A stretch of 64,000 nt of DNA from Tomocerus qinae (Eukaryota; Arthropoda; Collembola; Entomobryomorpha; Tomoceridae): the NCBI GenBank assembly GCA_020055645.1, contig CM034546.1, positions 55,676,001-55,740,000 on the forward strand, given 5' to 3'. Below the pieces are notes generated by a model. It was not told the DNA's origin and searched no databases. It was given only the letters and a program-made list of their open reading frames with translations. Both the position numbers and the translations under genes were made by a program. Positions 1 to 11,840 of the stretch are shown here, piece after piece; positions within the stretch are counted from its first letter, which is position 1, and each line of letters opens with the position of its first letter.

Positions 1-117
1 CTATCTAAAGCGCTATCACATTTACTAAACTCAGTTACCAATATACCGATTCCATCAAGGTGGAATTGGTTTAGTAAGCAACGAAAAGTTAAAATCAAAC
101 GAAATCAAACGCAATAA
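1..117 (+). CDS. 3' end of a divergent ionotropic receptor gene (cut by window edge)
   Basis: An open frame from base 1 to a TAA at 115-117 encodes 38 residues that match the extreme C-terminus of the IR paralogs further right: a Leu-Leu-Asn-Ser-Val-Thr-Asn-Ile stretch, then Ile-Pro-Ser-Arg-Trp and a basic tail rich in Lys and Arg. In the complete paralogs this is the cytoplasmic tail after the last membrane segment (M4). It shows that the IR array extends to the left of the window. Whether the rest of this gene is intact cannot be seen. Confidence 0.75.
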   Translation, partial: LSKALSHLLNSVTNIPIPSRWNWFSKQRKVKIKRNQTQ

Positions 118-1686
118 CTTTCCCTTTGAAAATTCTTAAAAAATATCAATCTTTTCAAAAAAACTTTACCACCAAAATATAATTCAATTTTTTCAAATAA
201 AATCTCACACTACAAATGTCTACAAAGTCGACTGTGTTAAATGACTAAAAATGATAGGAATATTATTTTAAAGCACTGTTTTTTTAATTTTAAGCAACAT
301 TTCTTCTTCTGCGTTTAAAGTTTATTGATTAATTATAAAATATTAGTACAAATAAGATGATTTTTAAACTTGCGATATCATTGCATTCTAGGCATTCCTA
401 GTAAATTAAGTATTTGTCAGTTACTTATATGAGATGTAATTCAAAATACAATTCCAATAACGTTGTAATAATATTCACACGCATTTACGTACATAGATAA
501 TAATATAGTTTATATTATAGGCTAATATTGATTTCCGCTACAAACTTACTTTAACATTGAACTTAGTTTGTATTCCCAGGAACACTTAGTGACCCAAGTT
601 TAAACGTTCCATAATTTATGAGTCTAGTATACACTTTCGCATTGCTCAGTTGCTGTATTAATAAGTGCCTGTAAAACCTTATGTTATAATAATATTACAA
701 ACAGTTCTAAGTTACAAAGTACACATATAAGTAAGAATTGCATCTAAATGATTAAAGTAGAAATCTTTATAAATGCGATTTTATTAGCCATAAAATTTTA
801 GCAATTACAAATTAGTATTCACTGAACTATCCAACAGAATTAATTTTTGAAGTTTATAAGGTAAAAATCTGATATCTGATTTTCATTAGGTATACAAACA
901 AAAATAATAAAAACTGAACTGAGGACTATTTATCTATTTATAGTGAATAAACTTGCTCTTTTACATTACACTTCAAGACATTTACTATTGTTGTATTAAT
1001 GTAAGAATCTTTCATTGCTGGTATCAAATTTCTTAATCCGGGAATATTTGTCTCAACTTCATAATATAGCATTGTACCGATCGGACCAAGTAGATCTGAA
1101 TAGAGAATACAGACACATACGTATAAGTAATGAAAATGTATCAGCCCTCTATAGCCTCATTGGTTGGTAAGTAAAACGGATATCGAGACTCGGTTAACGG
1201 TTAAAATGAAACATAATAATGCCTACAGATTTTTGAATAACTGTTTTTTGTAATCGCGTTAAATAATAAACTACTTTTTACAAAATGCAACACTAATGAT
1301 TTATATTTTATTTAAAAACGGTGAAGTTACCCTGAACGTATCTCTTAACTCTTATTATAATCTTTCAATAGATCGCTATATCATTATCAGCGTTGGGTTT
1401 AACGAGTCAAATCATTATGATGGAGTCTTTGGAATTTGTATATACACATTGAATAAATTTAGTTCATTCGATGATTATAACTCGAGCATTTCCCATTTAG
1501 GCAATCGAAAATATAGATTTGATATCTGCTAGCAAATTAGGCCTATAGTGGACTCATACTCTAATTTCTAAAGAGTTCACTGTATTTTACTGTGAAGTGT
1601 ACGACTCCTTTTAAATAAACACACGAACTAGGTATGCTTAAATGAACTTCAACAGTATGCGAAAAACTTACAAATCCGTACTACAG
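118..1686. other. Intergenic AT-rich flank between IR copies
   Basis: I see no coding region. The short open frame near 1,296-1,532 has no similarity to the neighbouring proteins. The stretch contains one copy of the block conserved upstream of the IR genes (about 1,157-1,240), although no IR start lies at the usual distance before the next block at 2,171. Confidence 0.5.
1157..1240 (+). repeat. IR upstream conserved block, copy 1
   Basis: The block has a CTCATTGGTT core, then GTAAAA, and ends in a run like AAACATAATAAT. It corresponds to blocks at about 2,171, 6,578, 13,868, 20,099, 25,428 and 28,741. This copy is the most diverged and has no receptor of its own before the next block, so a gene may have been lost here. 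Confidence 0.45.
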
Positions 1687-1883
1687 TACTATGATCGCCA
1701 AATAACTTTGGACAATAAGATTGAAGAACAATAAAACCGATAAGAAAATATAATAGGCGAGTTCGCGGTTCAGTGAGCCCTCTTTGTTCGTGCTCACTGA
1801 ACCGCGAACTGGCCTATTATATTTTCTTATGGGTTTTATTGTTCTTCAATCTTATTGTCCAAAGTTATTTGGCGATCATAGTA
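1687..1883. repeat. Near-perfect 92-bp hairpin with 13-nt loop
   Basis: The left arm (1,687-1,778) and right arm (1,792-1,883) are reverse complements over 92 bp, with about two mismatches that I can find. The loop is only 13 nt. A transcript would fold into a long double-stranded RNA stem. Part of the arm (about 1,723-1,750) resembles the leader and start-codon region of IR copy C: a GACAATA-GATTGAA match, then CGATAAGAAAAT directly before what would be the start codon, where the arm has ATA instead of ATG. It could be a foldback transposon, an inverted duplication of an IR leader, or a hairpin-RNA gene. Confidence 0.8.
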
Positions 1884-1948
1884 GATATCCTTCTTTGGTG
1901 GTAAGCCTATTTTTTAATAGGAGACATCCATGTCTACTTTATAAAAGC

Positions 1949-2098
1949 ATATCGTCCCTTAAGGATGCAAAAGACCTTAATCCACTTTTCGCCGGGCAGT
2001 GAAAGGAGCCTTAATCCATTTTTCATTTGGCAGTGACAAGAGCCTCCCCCCACTCCTCCAAGTGCATTAAGGTCTTTTGCATCCTTAAGGAACGATAT
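1949..2098. mobile_element. 150-bp MITE-like insertion with 32-bp terminal inverted repeats
   Basis: The termini at 1,949-1,980 and 2,067-2,098 are inverted repeats beginning ATATCGT and containing CCTTAAGGATGCAAAAGACC. The paralogous sequence upstream of copy E (about 25,315-25,370) reads straight from AAAGC into ATTGTAATCG, which marks this as an insertion. I cannot settle a target duplication. Confidence 0.65.
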
Positions 2099-2957
2099 AT
2101 TGTAATCGATACGATCAATGTGAAACTCTATACAGACTTAAAACAATAAATAATATATTAATCCTGCCTATCCTCATTATTGATTAGTAAAACGAATGTT
2201 CTGACTCGTCGGTCATATAAGAAATAATAAACGACTGTGTAGCCTTCGGAATAAATGGTTTTGCAATCCAGATATAACTGCCCAACTAGTGTTTCCAAAA
2301 CCTACTATTCTGTGTAAGACGTTACAGTTAGCTCAACCTATTTAATTAGTAAAAACAGATATTACCTTCTTGAATTTTATAATACTACGAAGTGAATGAT
2401 TCACATTCATAAAATTTTCAGTTATAATAATGGGAATCCATTTTATTGCAGAAAAAAACATTTGAACATGTAAACGAAATTTTTAAAAATGAAACAGAAT
2501 ATAAATAATTACATCTCAAATTGCTGAAGGTTTTAAAATACTTTGACTATTAACTTTTACAGTGAATGACAAAATATTCATTACTTAGTGGTGTTTAGTG
2601 TTTACATCTTTATTAATAAGTGAAGGTGTAAAGTAAGGTGGTGAAGTTTATAACGATTGACAAGAGACTAGTTTCTATTTATATCTACGTATTTGTACAT
2701 CACTTACAAAATGTAAGTGTGCATGTCTAACTTTAAGATAAACGATATCATAGACCAAGAGTTTTTCATACATACAGATTGGAGAAAGTTGTTAAACAAT
2801 GATATTTTGTATTTTACAATGGAAAGCTCGATAATATGGCATTGATATCTAGTACCAGCAAATTGGGTCAGGTGTGAAATGTACAAAATTTTAATTATAT
2901 TCTGAAAGTTATTTTGAAATGAAATACATTGACTACGTTGACATAAACTGAAAAAAA
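2099..2957. other. 5' flank of IR copy A
   Basis: No gene is seen. The flank carries the second conserved upstream block (about 2,171-2,262). The signal peptide and first roughly 60 residues expected just before 2,958 are missing, so the deletion that truncated copy A lies at the right end of this stretch. Confidence 0.5.
2171..2262 (+). repeat. IR upstream conserved block, copy 2
   Basis: Reads CTCATTATTGATTAGTAAAA, then a GACTC element, then ATATAAGAAATAATAAACGAC. It lies about 0.8 kb before copy A and matches the blocks upstream of the other IR copies. Confidence 0.55.
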
Positions 2958-5159
2958 TTCACAACGAAATATCTCGATGATCTGACAAAGATCCGAATTC
3001 CACACGCGGTCTCTCGATATGATGTACTCGAACAAAAATTTAAAGAGAGACTAGAGGCATGTACGGATATAACTCACTGCACTGATAAAAGTATGTTTAT
3101 GAAGAAGAAAATATTCGAACCTCCGTATTTCATCTCTCGGTTCAACTGTCTGTCTCACATTGTCATCAATTTAAAAGATGCAGACGAACAAGTTGATTTC
3201 ATACAGTACATCACTAGAAATCTTGTTCTGCCGTTTCCACACCCCAGTGACATAGATTTACTTTATCCAGAAAGCAGTTTCTACAACTCTGAAGATTATT
3301 CAAGGGTACACATCTTATTACCCCAAAGTCATATGAAAATGATTAATTTAGAATCGACAGTGGTGGGTTATTTATTAAAACAGCATTCACCTCCAGATGG
3401 TAACTTAAGAAGATTTTTTTTGCACTCAATAAAAAATGACAACTTCTGTTATTTTCCTTGTAAAAATTGTGAAAGAATGGGAAATTGTTTCAATGCTAAT
3501 GCAAATAAAAATTCTGTCGACAAAGGAATTATGACACAGTCCACAATCTTAAATGGGCCACTGCACAATATAAGAAGTAAGTACCTGGCAATTCATAACG
3601 GTAACATACCTCTCAGTAGTAATTCGTACAAAAAGCAAATCTTTGAAATTAAATAAACAAATATGTAACCTGGAAATGTGGCAAGCTGTAAAAATGTCCA
3701 AACATTTCCAACGCTTTTATTACAAAACATGCCAAATGCCACTTTAAATACAGATGCACTTTGTTTTGCAATTTCATCAGTGTATTTCCAATTCGATGAT
3801 AATCAGTATGATATTGAGTCTTACAAAAAACAAATCAAACTACCACCTTCCCATTTTGAAGATTTGAATCTTTTAAAATCCGATCGACTAAATTTCTTTC
3901 TTCCAACATCAGATGAAGGATATAATTTCGTTTCTTGTAGCATTTTAAGTCAAATCAATCAAGATTTCGGAGTATTTACACGTCCTTATGATTTGGGGAC
4001 GTGGATATGTCTACTTGCAACGTCACTTTCTGTTGTTTGCTTTGTATTAATAATTCTGTACTTAAAGCATAGAGTTACTCTATATATCCTCTAATCGTAT
4101 ATGCATATATTTTGGAGGTAAGTTATTCGCTGCCCAGAAAATATGAAAAAGGAGTCTGGCTAAAGCTTGTAACTGGCCCACTTCTGTTGATGTTTATTGT
4201 AATAACGAATGCATACAAGGGAACATATGGCAAATGGTAAAGTTGAGATATCTGAAAAGAATAATGACAATAATATTGTTCAAAAGTGGTCTTTATTTAT
4301 AAGAAACTTGAAACATAAACCCAGATGGGCTGTGGAGTGGCTATTGTTTGTTGAGGATGTAGATATTGAACTAAAATACTTACTCTCACTTGGATTACAA
4401 AGAAACTCGTCCAAACAATTATCCCAATTGTCAAAACTAAACGATACACTTTTCCACAGGCATTTAATCGACCCAAATTATCCATGTGCCAGTCCACAGC
4501 AATTCATTTCTGAGTGCAACAATTCTATATACGTTGAAAAAGAAAAAGATCTTCATTGGTTTCTTAACGACTCCCATTGGAATCCTCAAACAGTTTCTCA
4601 TCCACGACGGAAATTGTATTTTGGGAAGCCCGAGAATGCTATTCTTAGAATGATCAAGGGAGTAAGTTTGGAATCAAGTAAGGACACAAATAAATTAAGT
4701 CTAACATATTTAAAGGACAGATTATTCCATATCAACCAAAGTGGAATGTTTCATAAATGGGAATCGTATTTTCTAAGGGAAACAAATGGTTTTAGGCAAT
4801 GTCAATTTTGTCTTGACAGAGAAGAACTGCAGCCTGTTTCATTCCTGAATTCTAACATAGCAGTAGTATTTTATGTTTTCTTTGCAGGAGTAATTTTGTT
4901 TTTCTGTGAGTTTTTAATGGAACACAAAAACAAAATTAAACCAAAACAATTATTATTTTGCGTATCAAACGGCTTATCTTATTTAATCGACTTAGTTACT
5001 ATTTGTATTATACAGATTCCATCAAGATGGAAAAGGGTTAAAGAACAACAAAAGGATTTTATCAACTGTAAAAAACAGTGCATTATGATGGCATTCCGTA
5101 CATCACTACAGGATGCTGCATGCTGTAAATGCCATAAATATAGGGAAGACTGGGGATAG
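2958..5159 (+). pseudogene. Divergent ionotropic receptor pseudogene (copy A)
   Basis: Translation in shifting frames matches the intact paralog at 20,994-23,546. The signal peptide and start are missing. A frame opens at about 2,958 and runs to 3,656. Frame changes follow near 3,610, near 3,700 and near 4,075 (about 4 bp lost just after M1). A deletion of roughly 300 bp at about 4,220 removes the segment after the Ala-Tyr-Lys-Gly motif of M3. The rest (4,209-5,159) is open through the second ligand-binding lobe and M4. The pre-M1 Phe-Thr-Arg-Pro-Tyr-Asp motif and M1 are still readable. The last codons and TAG stop lie in or beside the terminal repeat of the TA-flanked element that starts at 5,143. 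This copy cannot make a receptor. Confidence 0.85.
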
Positions 5160-6099
5160 TGTACGAACTTTTCGATTAGATAATTTTATAAAATCGCATT
5201 ATGAAAAATAAATTAATTTTATAATGCGAATCTAAAGTGTACATTGTTGGTTGTGGTTTACGTATTTTTCAAAATTTTTTGTGTCACAGTCTGTAGTAAA
5301 ATATTTTATTTGGTAAATGCAACATTTTTTGTACACTATACCCAGCACTGGGTATAGTGTACGAATACCATGGGGATAGTGGACGAAATAATTTTAGTGG
5401 GAACAAAAGATTAATATTTTCATCTTTTTATTTTTTTCTTCAAAGTTGCTCCTTTTGTGAAGGCTGCCATGGAGGGATTTTTCTATTTGCCCCAGCTGTC
5501 GACTCTTCTTCATTTCTTTCATTAAAATTCATGAATATGATAGATTTTCATATTTTGTGAACTTTGACAAAGCATTTTTCAACTTCCGGGTTTGGAGAAA
5601 ATAATGATTGCATCTATCACTCTTATTAGTAGATGAGGAATGACTTATGACTCAAAATTGCAATGAAGGCGTAAAACTATTATTATTGCAAGCGAAAATG
5701 CAAATTTTCGTCAACTATACCCATCATGACTTTGTCGCCGCAAATATTTTTCCTTTGAAAACATTGACGATGCAAGTCTCAAATAAAATTTGAGATCATT
5801 TGTAAGAATATTTTGTCTCTGTCAAAAATTTATTACTCTTTAAAATCCTTGAAATACATCTTTGAGCAAAATCATGTGAACCCTTGGAAGTTTACTTTTG
5901 CATGTTTTTTGACTCAGGAAAGATAGTTTCATTTTTTTAAAACCCTGTATAAATCGGATTTCTACAATTTTTTGCTATGATGTATTCTAAGAGATACCAA
6001 GTATTTTAAAAATTTTGCACACCAAAAAAAGTTACGGATTCCTTGAAAATTCTTTAGTTCGTACACTATCCCCATTCGTACACTATCCCCAGTCTCCCC
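5143..6099. mobile_element. TA-flanked DNA transposon relic (about 957 bp)
   Basis: The left end GGGAAGACTGGGGATAG and right end CTATCCCCAGTCTCCCC are inverted repeats, each flanked by TA (5,141-5,142 and 6,100-6,101). The left repeat continues into GTGTACGAA. Related GGGGATAGTG motifs recur inside near 5,340-5,375 and near the right end. I see no transposase frame, so it is a non-autonomous or decayed element. TA duplication is typical of the Tc1/mariner group, but assignment to that group is inference. It disrupts the 3' end of IR copy A. Confidence 0.7.
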
Positions 6100-6101
6100 T
6101 A

Positions 6102-7286
6102 CAGATACATAGACATACCTACCACATTTGAAAACTGACTTGTACTCCCCAGACAACAAATTATTATTTACACAATTCAATCAAAATACGACTTACTCTG
6201 AAAATTCATTTCATTTCATGCTTTATAGGACTACCGAAAATCGAGTCGACACAAATTAAAAGTCAATAATTTATTGGCTTAATATACTGTTAGATCCATT
6301 AAGAATTAGTAATTATACTGCTTTCAATTTAATTTTATAGTAGGAGAGCTAAGTAAGTAATCTTATGATCAAACTAAAGTCAAATAAACAGCTTGTTATA
6401 TATAATATATATTACTCCTAGATATACTCAGTGTAAATACCATTAAGGTAGCGAATATGAATATTTCAATAAGTAAATATTCATGTCCGCTTCATAGAAG
6501 TCATAAGTATTACAATCAATCCGAGCAATTTGACACTGAATTCAGACACAAAGCACTTTATATTGTATCAATCCACTTAACCCTTATTAGTTAATTAGTA
6601 AAGGTAAATGTCGTAACTCTTATAATTACAATAGAAATAATAAACAACAGTTGAGGTTTGTGAATTTGAGAATAACTCTTTGACAATCTAAATGTAACCT
6701 CTATCTAGTGTTATTATATTCGTTCAAAATCGAGGAATCCGTGGGATCAAAATATTTGATTAAGACATTAAAATTACTAGAAATTTATTAGTACTTAAAA
6801 ATTTCAATTTACAAAATAGCAACTCCGTTCATTGTATAAATAAAAACATTCGAAATCTGTAATAAATTTTAAAACACCTGAAACAGAAAATAAATCATCG
6901 CAAATCTCTAAACAATTTGAATCAATTTTGCCATTAGCTTCAAAAGTAGACGAAAATAGAAAGACAAATAATCGCAAAGTCATCTGAACCACAAATGGGG
7001 CATTCGGTGTGAAAAATGCATTCACCACTCACTACGGTTAAAGAGATAAAAAACTCAACATACAGACACTAGAGTTCAGTGTAAACAATATATATATTGA
7101 CTTTTTTCTGTGTAAACTTTAGATGCGCAAATTCCACCATTCTGGTAATAACCTAACAATAGCTTGCGGCTTGCAGCTTGAATTTTGACACTAGCTTATG
7201 ATAATGTGGAGAGTATTTGGTAATCAATCGCTGTAAATTCTCCATCGAAATATTTTCTGATTGACATAGTATAAAATATCGGAATT
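6102..7286. other. Intergenic flank upstream of IR copy B
   Basis: No gene is supported. A conserved IR upstream block lies at about 6,578-6,680. The start of the stretch resembles the 3' flank that follows other IR copies (for example near 9,900). Confidence 0.5.
6578..6680 (+). repeat. IR upstream conserved block, copy 3
   Basis: Contains TTAGTTAATTAGTAAA, a GTCGTAACTC element and AGAAATAATAAACAAC. It lies about 0.7 kb before the start of copy B. Confidence 0.55.
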
Positions 7287-9883
7287 ATGTTTCTTCGATT
7301 ATTTGTAGCGTTTTATCTGGTAATGACAGTGGTTGTCAAAGCAATTACAACTGGGAGATCAAAGTTAGAACAACTGGTCGATGTGGACTATGATTGCTAT
7401 ATAAATATAATTTTTATTGCATTGGATGAAAAACCGGAGTTAAGTGAGAAGGAAAAACCCACAATGAAATATCTAGATGACTTGACAAAGATCCGAGTTC
7501 CACACGCAGTGACAAGATATGACGTTCTCGAACAAAAATTTAAGGAGAGACTTGAGACATGTGGAAATGGTTATTACTGTAGTGATGAAACTCTCTTTAT
7601 GAAGAAGAAAGTATTCGACCCTCCGTATTTCATCTCTCGATTCAACTGCTTGTCACACATTTTTATCAATTTAAATGAAGTTGACCAACAAATTCTACAA
7701 TTCACATTCTACATGACTAGAAATCTTATTTTACCGTTTCCACATCCCAGTGATGTATACGTACTTTCCGCAGAAAATAGTTTCTACAACTCAGAGGATT
7801 ATTCCAGGGTACACATTGTGTTGTCCGAAAGTGGTTTTAAAAGGAAATCTGTAATATGGAAAATGAGTGTATATTTATCGCTAATGCCCGTCATGGATGG
7901 ACCTTCAGACATTAATTTGAAAAGATTCTTTTTACATCCAGTAGAAAATGACAATTTCTGTTATTTTACTTGTAAGGGTTGTAGATTAGTAGGAAGTTGT
8001 CTCAAAAAGGCAAATAAAATTAAGGGTGGTAAGAAACTTATGACTTCGTCTACAATCTCAAAAGAGCTAGAACATATAAGAAGTAAGTACCTGATAATAA
8101 AAAACGACATCACACTAGTAATTCGTATCAACAGTAAATCTTTGAGTTTTAACAGTCGAATATGTAAACTGCCAATGTGGCGAGCTGTGAAAATGTCCAA
8201 ACAATCAATGGAAATTGCTCTAGGATCGCTATTATTAAAAGACATGCCGAATGCCACTTTAAATACACGCATTTGCGACCCATACAAAGGACTCTCATCT
8301 GTGGTGTTACAACTTGATGATAATCGGTATAATATTGATTTCTTCAAAAAACAAATACTATTTAAGGATCTATTTGGTCCAGGCCCAAGTGTTTATAGTC
8401 CTCTTAGTCTATTAGATCGATTATCTATCTTTATTCCAACATCAGACGAAGGTTACAATTTTATTTCCTGTAGCCTTTTAAGTCAAGTCGTTCAAGATTT
8501 CGAAGTATTTACACGTCCATTTGACTTGGATACGTGGATTTGTTTACTTGCAACGTCGCTCTCTGTTGTTTGCTGTGTATTAATTATTCTATACTTAAAG
8601 CATAACGTGATGTACTTTGTATATCCTTTAATTGTTTTTGCATACATTTTGGACATAAGTTATTCGGTGCCAAGAAAGTTTGCAAAAGTAACCTGGCTGA
8701 AACTTGTAACTGGTCCACTTCTGTTGATGTTTATCGTGATAACGAATGCATACAAGGGAATCGTCATCACAGATGTAATCAGAGAGCCACCTGTACAAAG
8801 AATTGAGTCCATCTATGACCTAATTAATTACAAAGACATCAACTTCCAGGTGGTACTGAAAAATACATCTCTGAAATGTCTCGTCTTTTGAAATGTTTCG
8901 ACAGCGTACCATTTAATGCAAGTTGGAAAAGAAGTGACACACTCCATCCTTGTTTCAATCTTAAAAAAGCTGAGGTACCTGAAAGTAATAATGAGAGTAA
9001 TGTGGTACAGAAGATTGCTATGATTGAACGAAACTTGAGAAATAAGCTTAAAGGGTTTAGGGAATGGTTATTGTTCTATGACGATATTGATATAGAATTA
9101 CAATTTGCATTGTCATTTGGAGCAGGAAGAAACTCGTCCAAACAATTGGCTCAATTGTCAAAACTAAACGACACACTTTTCTACAGGCATATAATCAACC
9201 CAAATTATCCATTAGTTAGTCCCCATCAATTCATTTCCGAGTGTAACAATTCAATTTACATTGACAAAGAGAGAGATCTTCATTGGTTTCTTAACGATTC
9301 TTATTGGAATTCTCCAAAAAATCTTCGTCCGAATCAGAAATTGTATTTTGGAAAGCCCGAGAATGCTATTCTTAGAATGATCAAAGGAATGAGCTTGGGA
9401 GGAGAGTTTGACACAAGCAAATTGTATTTAAACTTTTTGAAGGATAGGTTATTCCACATAGACCAAAGTGGAATGTATCATAAATGGGAATCTTATTTTC
9501 AAAGGGAGACAAAGGGCTTTAAGCAATGTCAATCTTGTCTTCCTAAGGAAGAACTGCAACCTTTGACATTCTCGAATTCCAACATTGCAGTCGTGTTTTA
9601 TATTTTTGCAGCGGGAGTAATTTTGTTTCTCTGTGAATTTCTATTTGAACACAAAGATAAATTCAAACCTAAAAATATATTTCGCGCAACATATAAAGCC
9701 GTATTATATTTATTCAACTCAGTTACAATTATACGGATTCCGCTAATGTGGAAGAGAGTGAAAAAGCAACGAAAATTTAAAATTAAACGCAATGGTCACA
9801 CCTCTTTTCGTGCAGGTTGGAATCTACCATTGCAGCATAGCCAAATACGGCCACCAAAAACATTTCGCTGTGTAGTAATGTAA
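7287..9883 (+). pseudogene. Divergent ionotropic receptor (copy B), one frameshifting deletion
   Basis: An ionotropic-glutamate-receptor-related membrane channel, likely chemosensory. The ATG at 7,287 gives a signal peptide of about 19 residues. An N-terminal lobe follows with a Tyr-Asp-Cys-Tyr-Ile-Asn-Ile-Ile motif and Ile-Ser-Arg-Phe-Asn-Cys, then the Phe-Thr-Arg-Pro-Phe-Asp motif, M1 and M3 (Ile-Thr-Asn-Ala-Tyr-Lys-Gly). That frame stops at 8,891. Compared with copy C, 25 bp are missing at about 8,840, just after M3, and the second lobe plus M4 continue in another frame from before 8,876 to 9,883. Apart from this lesion the gene is full length (about 873 codons). It is a young pseudogene, unless the deletion is a sequence or assembly error. 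The 3' half and 3' flank are very close to copy C. Confidence 0.85.
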
Positions 9884-10186
9884 AACCATAACAATATAGT
9901 ACATTTGAAAACTTATATTCTCCACATTTGGCAGAAGCGTAGGTCTGATTTTGTCAAATAGAAGTAACTTATCTACAAAAGGTATCCAATATACTTATAA
10001 TGACTATGGACCTCGTATCGTAATCCCACAGCGAATTGTATTTTCAGTACAAGTTTACAATCACCATACCAGTATGGATAACAACTTATTCTGTGTCCCC
10101 AGGACCTCTAAGCGACGCAAGCATACAACATTCAACAATGTGTCCAATATACATTTTCTCTTCGGCTAGCTGGCCGTCGAAAAACT
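9884..10186. other. 3' flank of IR copy B (duplicated at copy C)
   Basis: No gene. The stretch near 10,050-10,130 is repeated after copy C at about 17,865-17,935 (shared TATTCTGTG and CCAGGACCTCTAAGCGACGC), so the flank was duplicated or converted with the gene. Confidence 0.6.
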
Positions 10187-10194
10187 ACCATAAG

Positions 10195-10684
10195 CAGTGT
10201 TGTACTATTGACCACTCTTTTGCATTTTGACCGGGCCACTGGTCAAAATGGTCAAAATGGCTAAAATGGACAAAATATCAGTATACAGTTACTTAGGCTA
10301 GCAAATGAAATTTAAAATATTTAGAGAATGAAATATGGCCTAAAACCAATGAAACACTATCCTACTAACATCAGACTACAAAATGACACTCTCTAATCAT
10401 TTTTAACTGCAATCTTTAGAAAGTTGTATTTGTTGTTTACTGTTGCAGTAAAAGCTATTATGAGTCCAACGAGAGCAAGAACAAAGGAGACCACCTACAA
10501 AGCTATTGTGCCCTCTTATCAGCAGAGAAAAACTTTCGTTGGACTCATAATACCTTGGGGTCTCAATTAACCCCAAAAAGGCATTTTGTCCATTTTGTCC
10601 ATTTTGACCACTTTTTGAGTGTATTTTGACCGGGCCATTTTGACCATTATGACCACTAGTGGTTTTAACCACTGCACAACACTG
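10195..10684. mobile_element. hAT-type MITE, 490 bp
   Basis: The ends are CAGTGTTGT and ACAACACTG, with subterminal runs of TTTTGACC / GGTCAAAA. The flanking octamers are ACCATAAG (10,187-10,194) and ACTATAAG (10,685-10,692), identical at 7 of 8 positions. An 8-bp duplication with CAGTG termini is characteristic of hAT elements. No transposase is encoded. A smaller inverted repeat (about 10,456-10,475 and 10,533-10,552, TATTATGAGTCCAACGA) is nested inside. Confidence 0.75.
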
Positions 10685-11465
10685 ACTATAAGCCTTTGTA
10701 TAGGTAGACATGATATTACAATTATAGTATATTATAGTATATTATGATATTAAGTAGTACAAGTTACTAAGTAAAGGAAATATTTATCCTGGTATATAAT
10801 ATGAACGGCATAAAAATAATAATTGATTCTAAGTGCCTATTAGAAAATTGTTTATGAAAATTAACTACCTATCCAGTTTTTACATTACATATTAGGCAGT
10901 ATAAAGTGAACTATCTAACAGGGTTATTGTTTTCAAAGCTATATGCAAATTAACTTATACTTTTAAGATCTCAATATCATTATAATTTATTTAAGTAGAA
11001 TATAACACATAGCACTGAAGAGAATAGCTACTTATTAATTACTGTAATAGCCGTATAGTAATATTGTTTTGTATGACGATAATACAACAAGTAGTAAACA
11101 AATGTGAATAATAAATACCTATAAAAAGATTAACCACGTATGTTTACCAACATGACGTTGCCAACGTAGTCAGTTAATGTTATTTTAGATTATAAGTTCA
11201 TTTTACCTAATTAATCAATAATTTTAGGGAGTGCCATGCCGCTCCATGTTAAGAAAATAAATGTTATTCACTTTAGGTAGCAATGAAGCCACAGATAAAC
11301 TGGATGTAAAAGGTGGATAGTAGTTTGATCACCTATCCTTCATCTCTGCTAATACCGTAGGAGTCTCAGTCATCGGTTGGATAGCAGTGACTTAATCTTA
11401 CCATCTATATACTGATTCGGATGTGAACTACCAGACCATTGGCCCCTTTTTGTCATAAAGAATTC
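10685..11465. repeat. Duplicated IR 3'-flank block (also at about 18,040-18,700 and 26,040-26,430)
   Basis: No gene. The sequence around 11,090-11,460 (CAGGTAATT/CAGTTAATG, GGGAGTGCCATGCCGCTCC, TTAAGAAAATAAA) recurs at about 18,360-18,700 and 26,040-26,430. Upstream parts (GCAGTATAAAGTGAACTATC) recur after copy C. The block is a passenger of the IR duplications. Confidence 0.7.
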
Positions 11466-11840
11466 AACAAAGTATAAAGTATCATAAATGGGAATCGTAT
11501 ATACTTTAAAAGGGAAACAAAAGGTTTTATGCAATGTCAAACTTGTCTTCAGAAGAAAGAACTGCGACCGGTATCAAATTTCAATTTCCAACATAGCAGT
11601 GGTGTTTTATCTTATCGTATCAGAAATAATTTGTTTTTCTGTGTACTTTTAATGGAACACAAAAACAATTTCAAGTCAAAAATTATGTTTCTTTAACTAT
11701 CTAAAGCAGTATCACATTTATTTACTCAACTCAGTTACCAATATACGAATTCCATCAAGATGTAGAAAGTTGCGAACACACCAAATATTCTTTAGCAATC
11801 GCAAAAACTTGCGTAAAAATATTCCACTTTGCAATACCAT
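11466..11840 (+). pseudogene. IR C-terminal fragment (relic)
   Basis: A decayed piece of an IR gene. It covers the stretch before M4 (Lys-Trp-Glu-Ser-Tyr, Gln-Cys-Gln-Thr-Cys-Leu), M4 itself, and the tail with the Thr-Asn-Ile-Arg-Ile-Pro-type motif, with several frame changes and an in-frame stop. The surrounding order (relic, 3' flank, then the 5' flank of copy C) parallels copy E followed by copy F, so the two blocks descend from one duplication. Confidence 0.75.
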
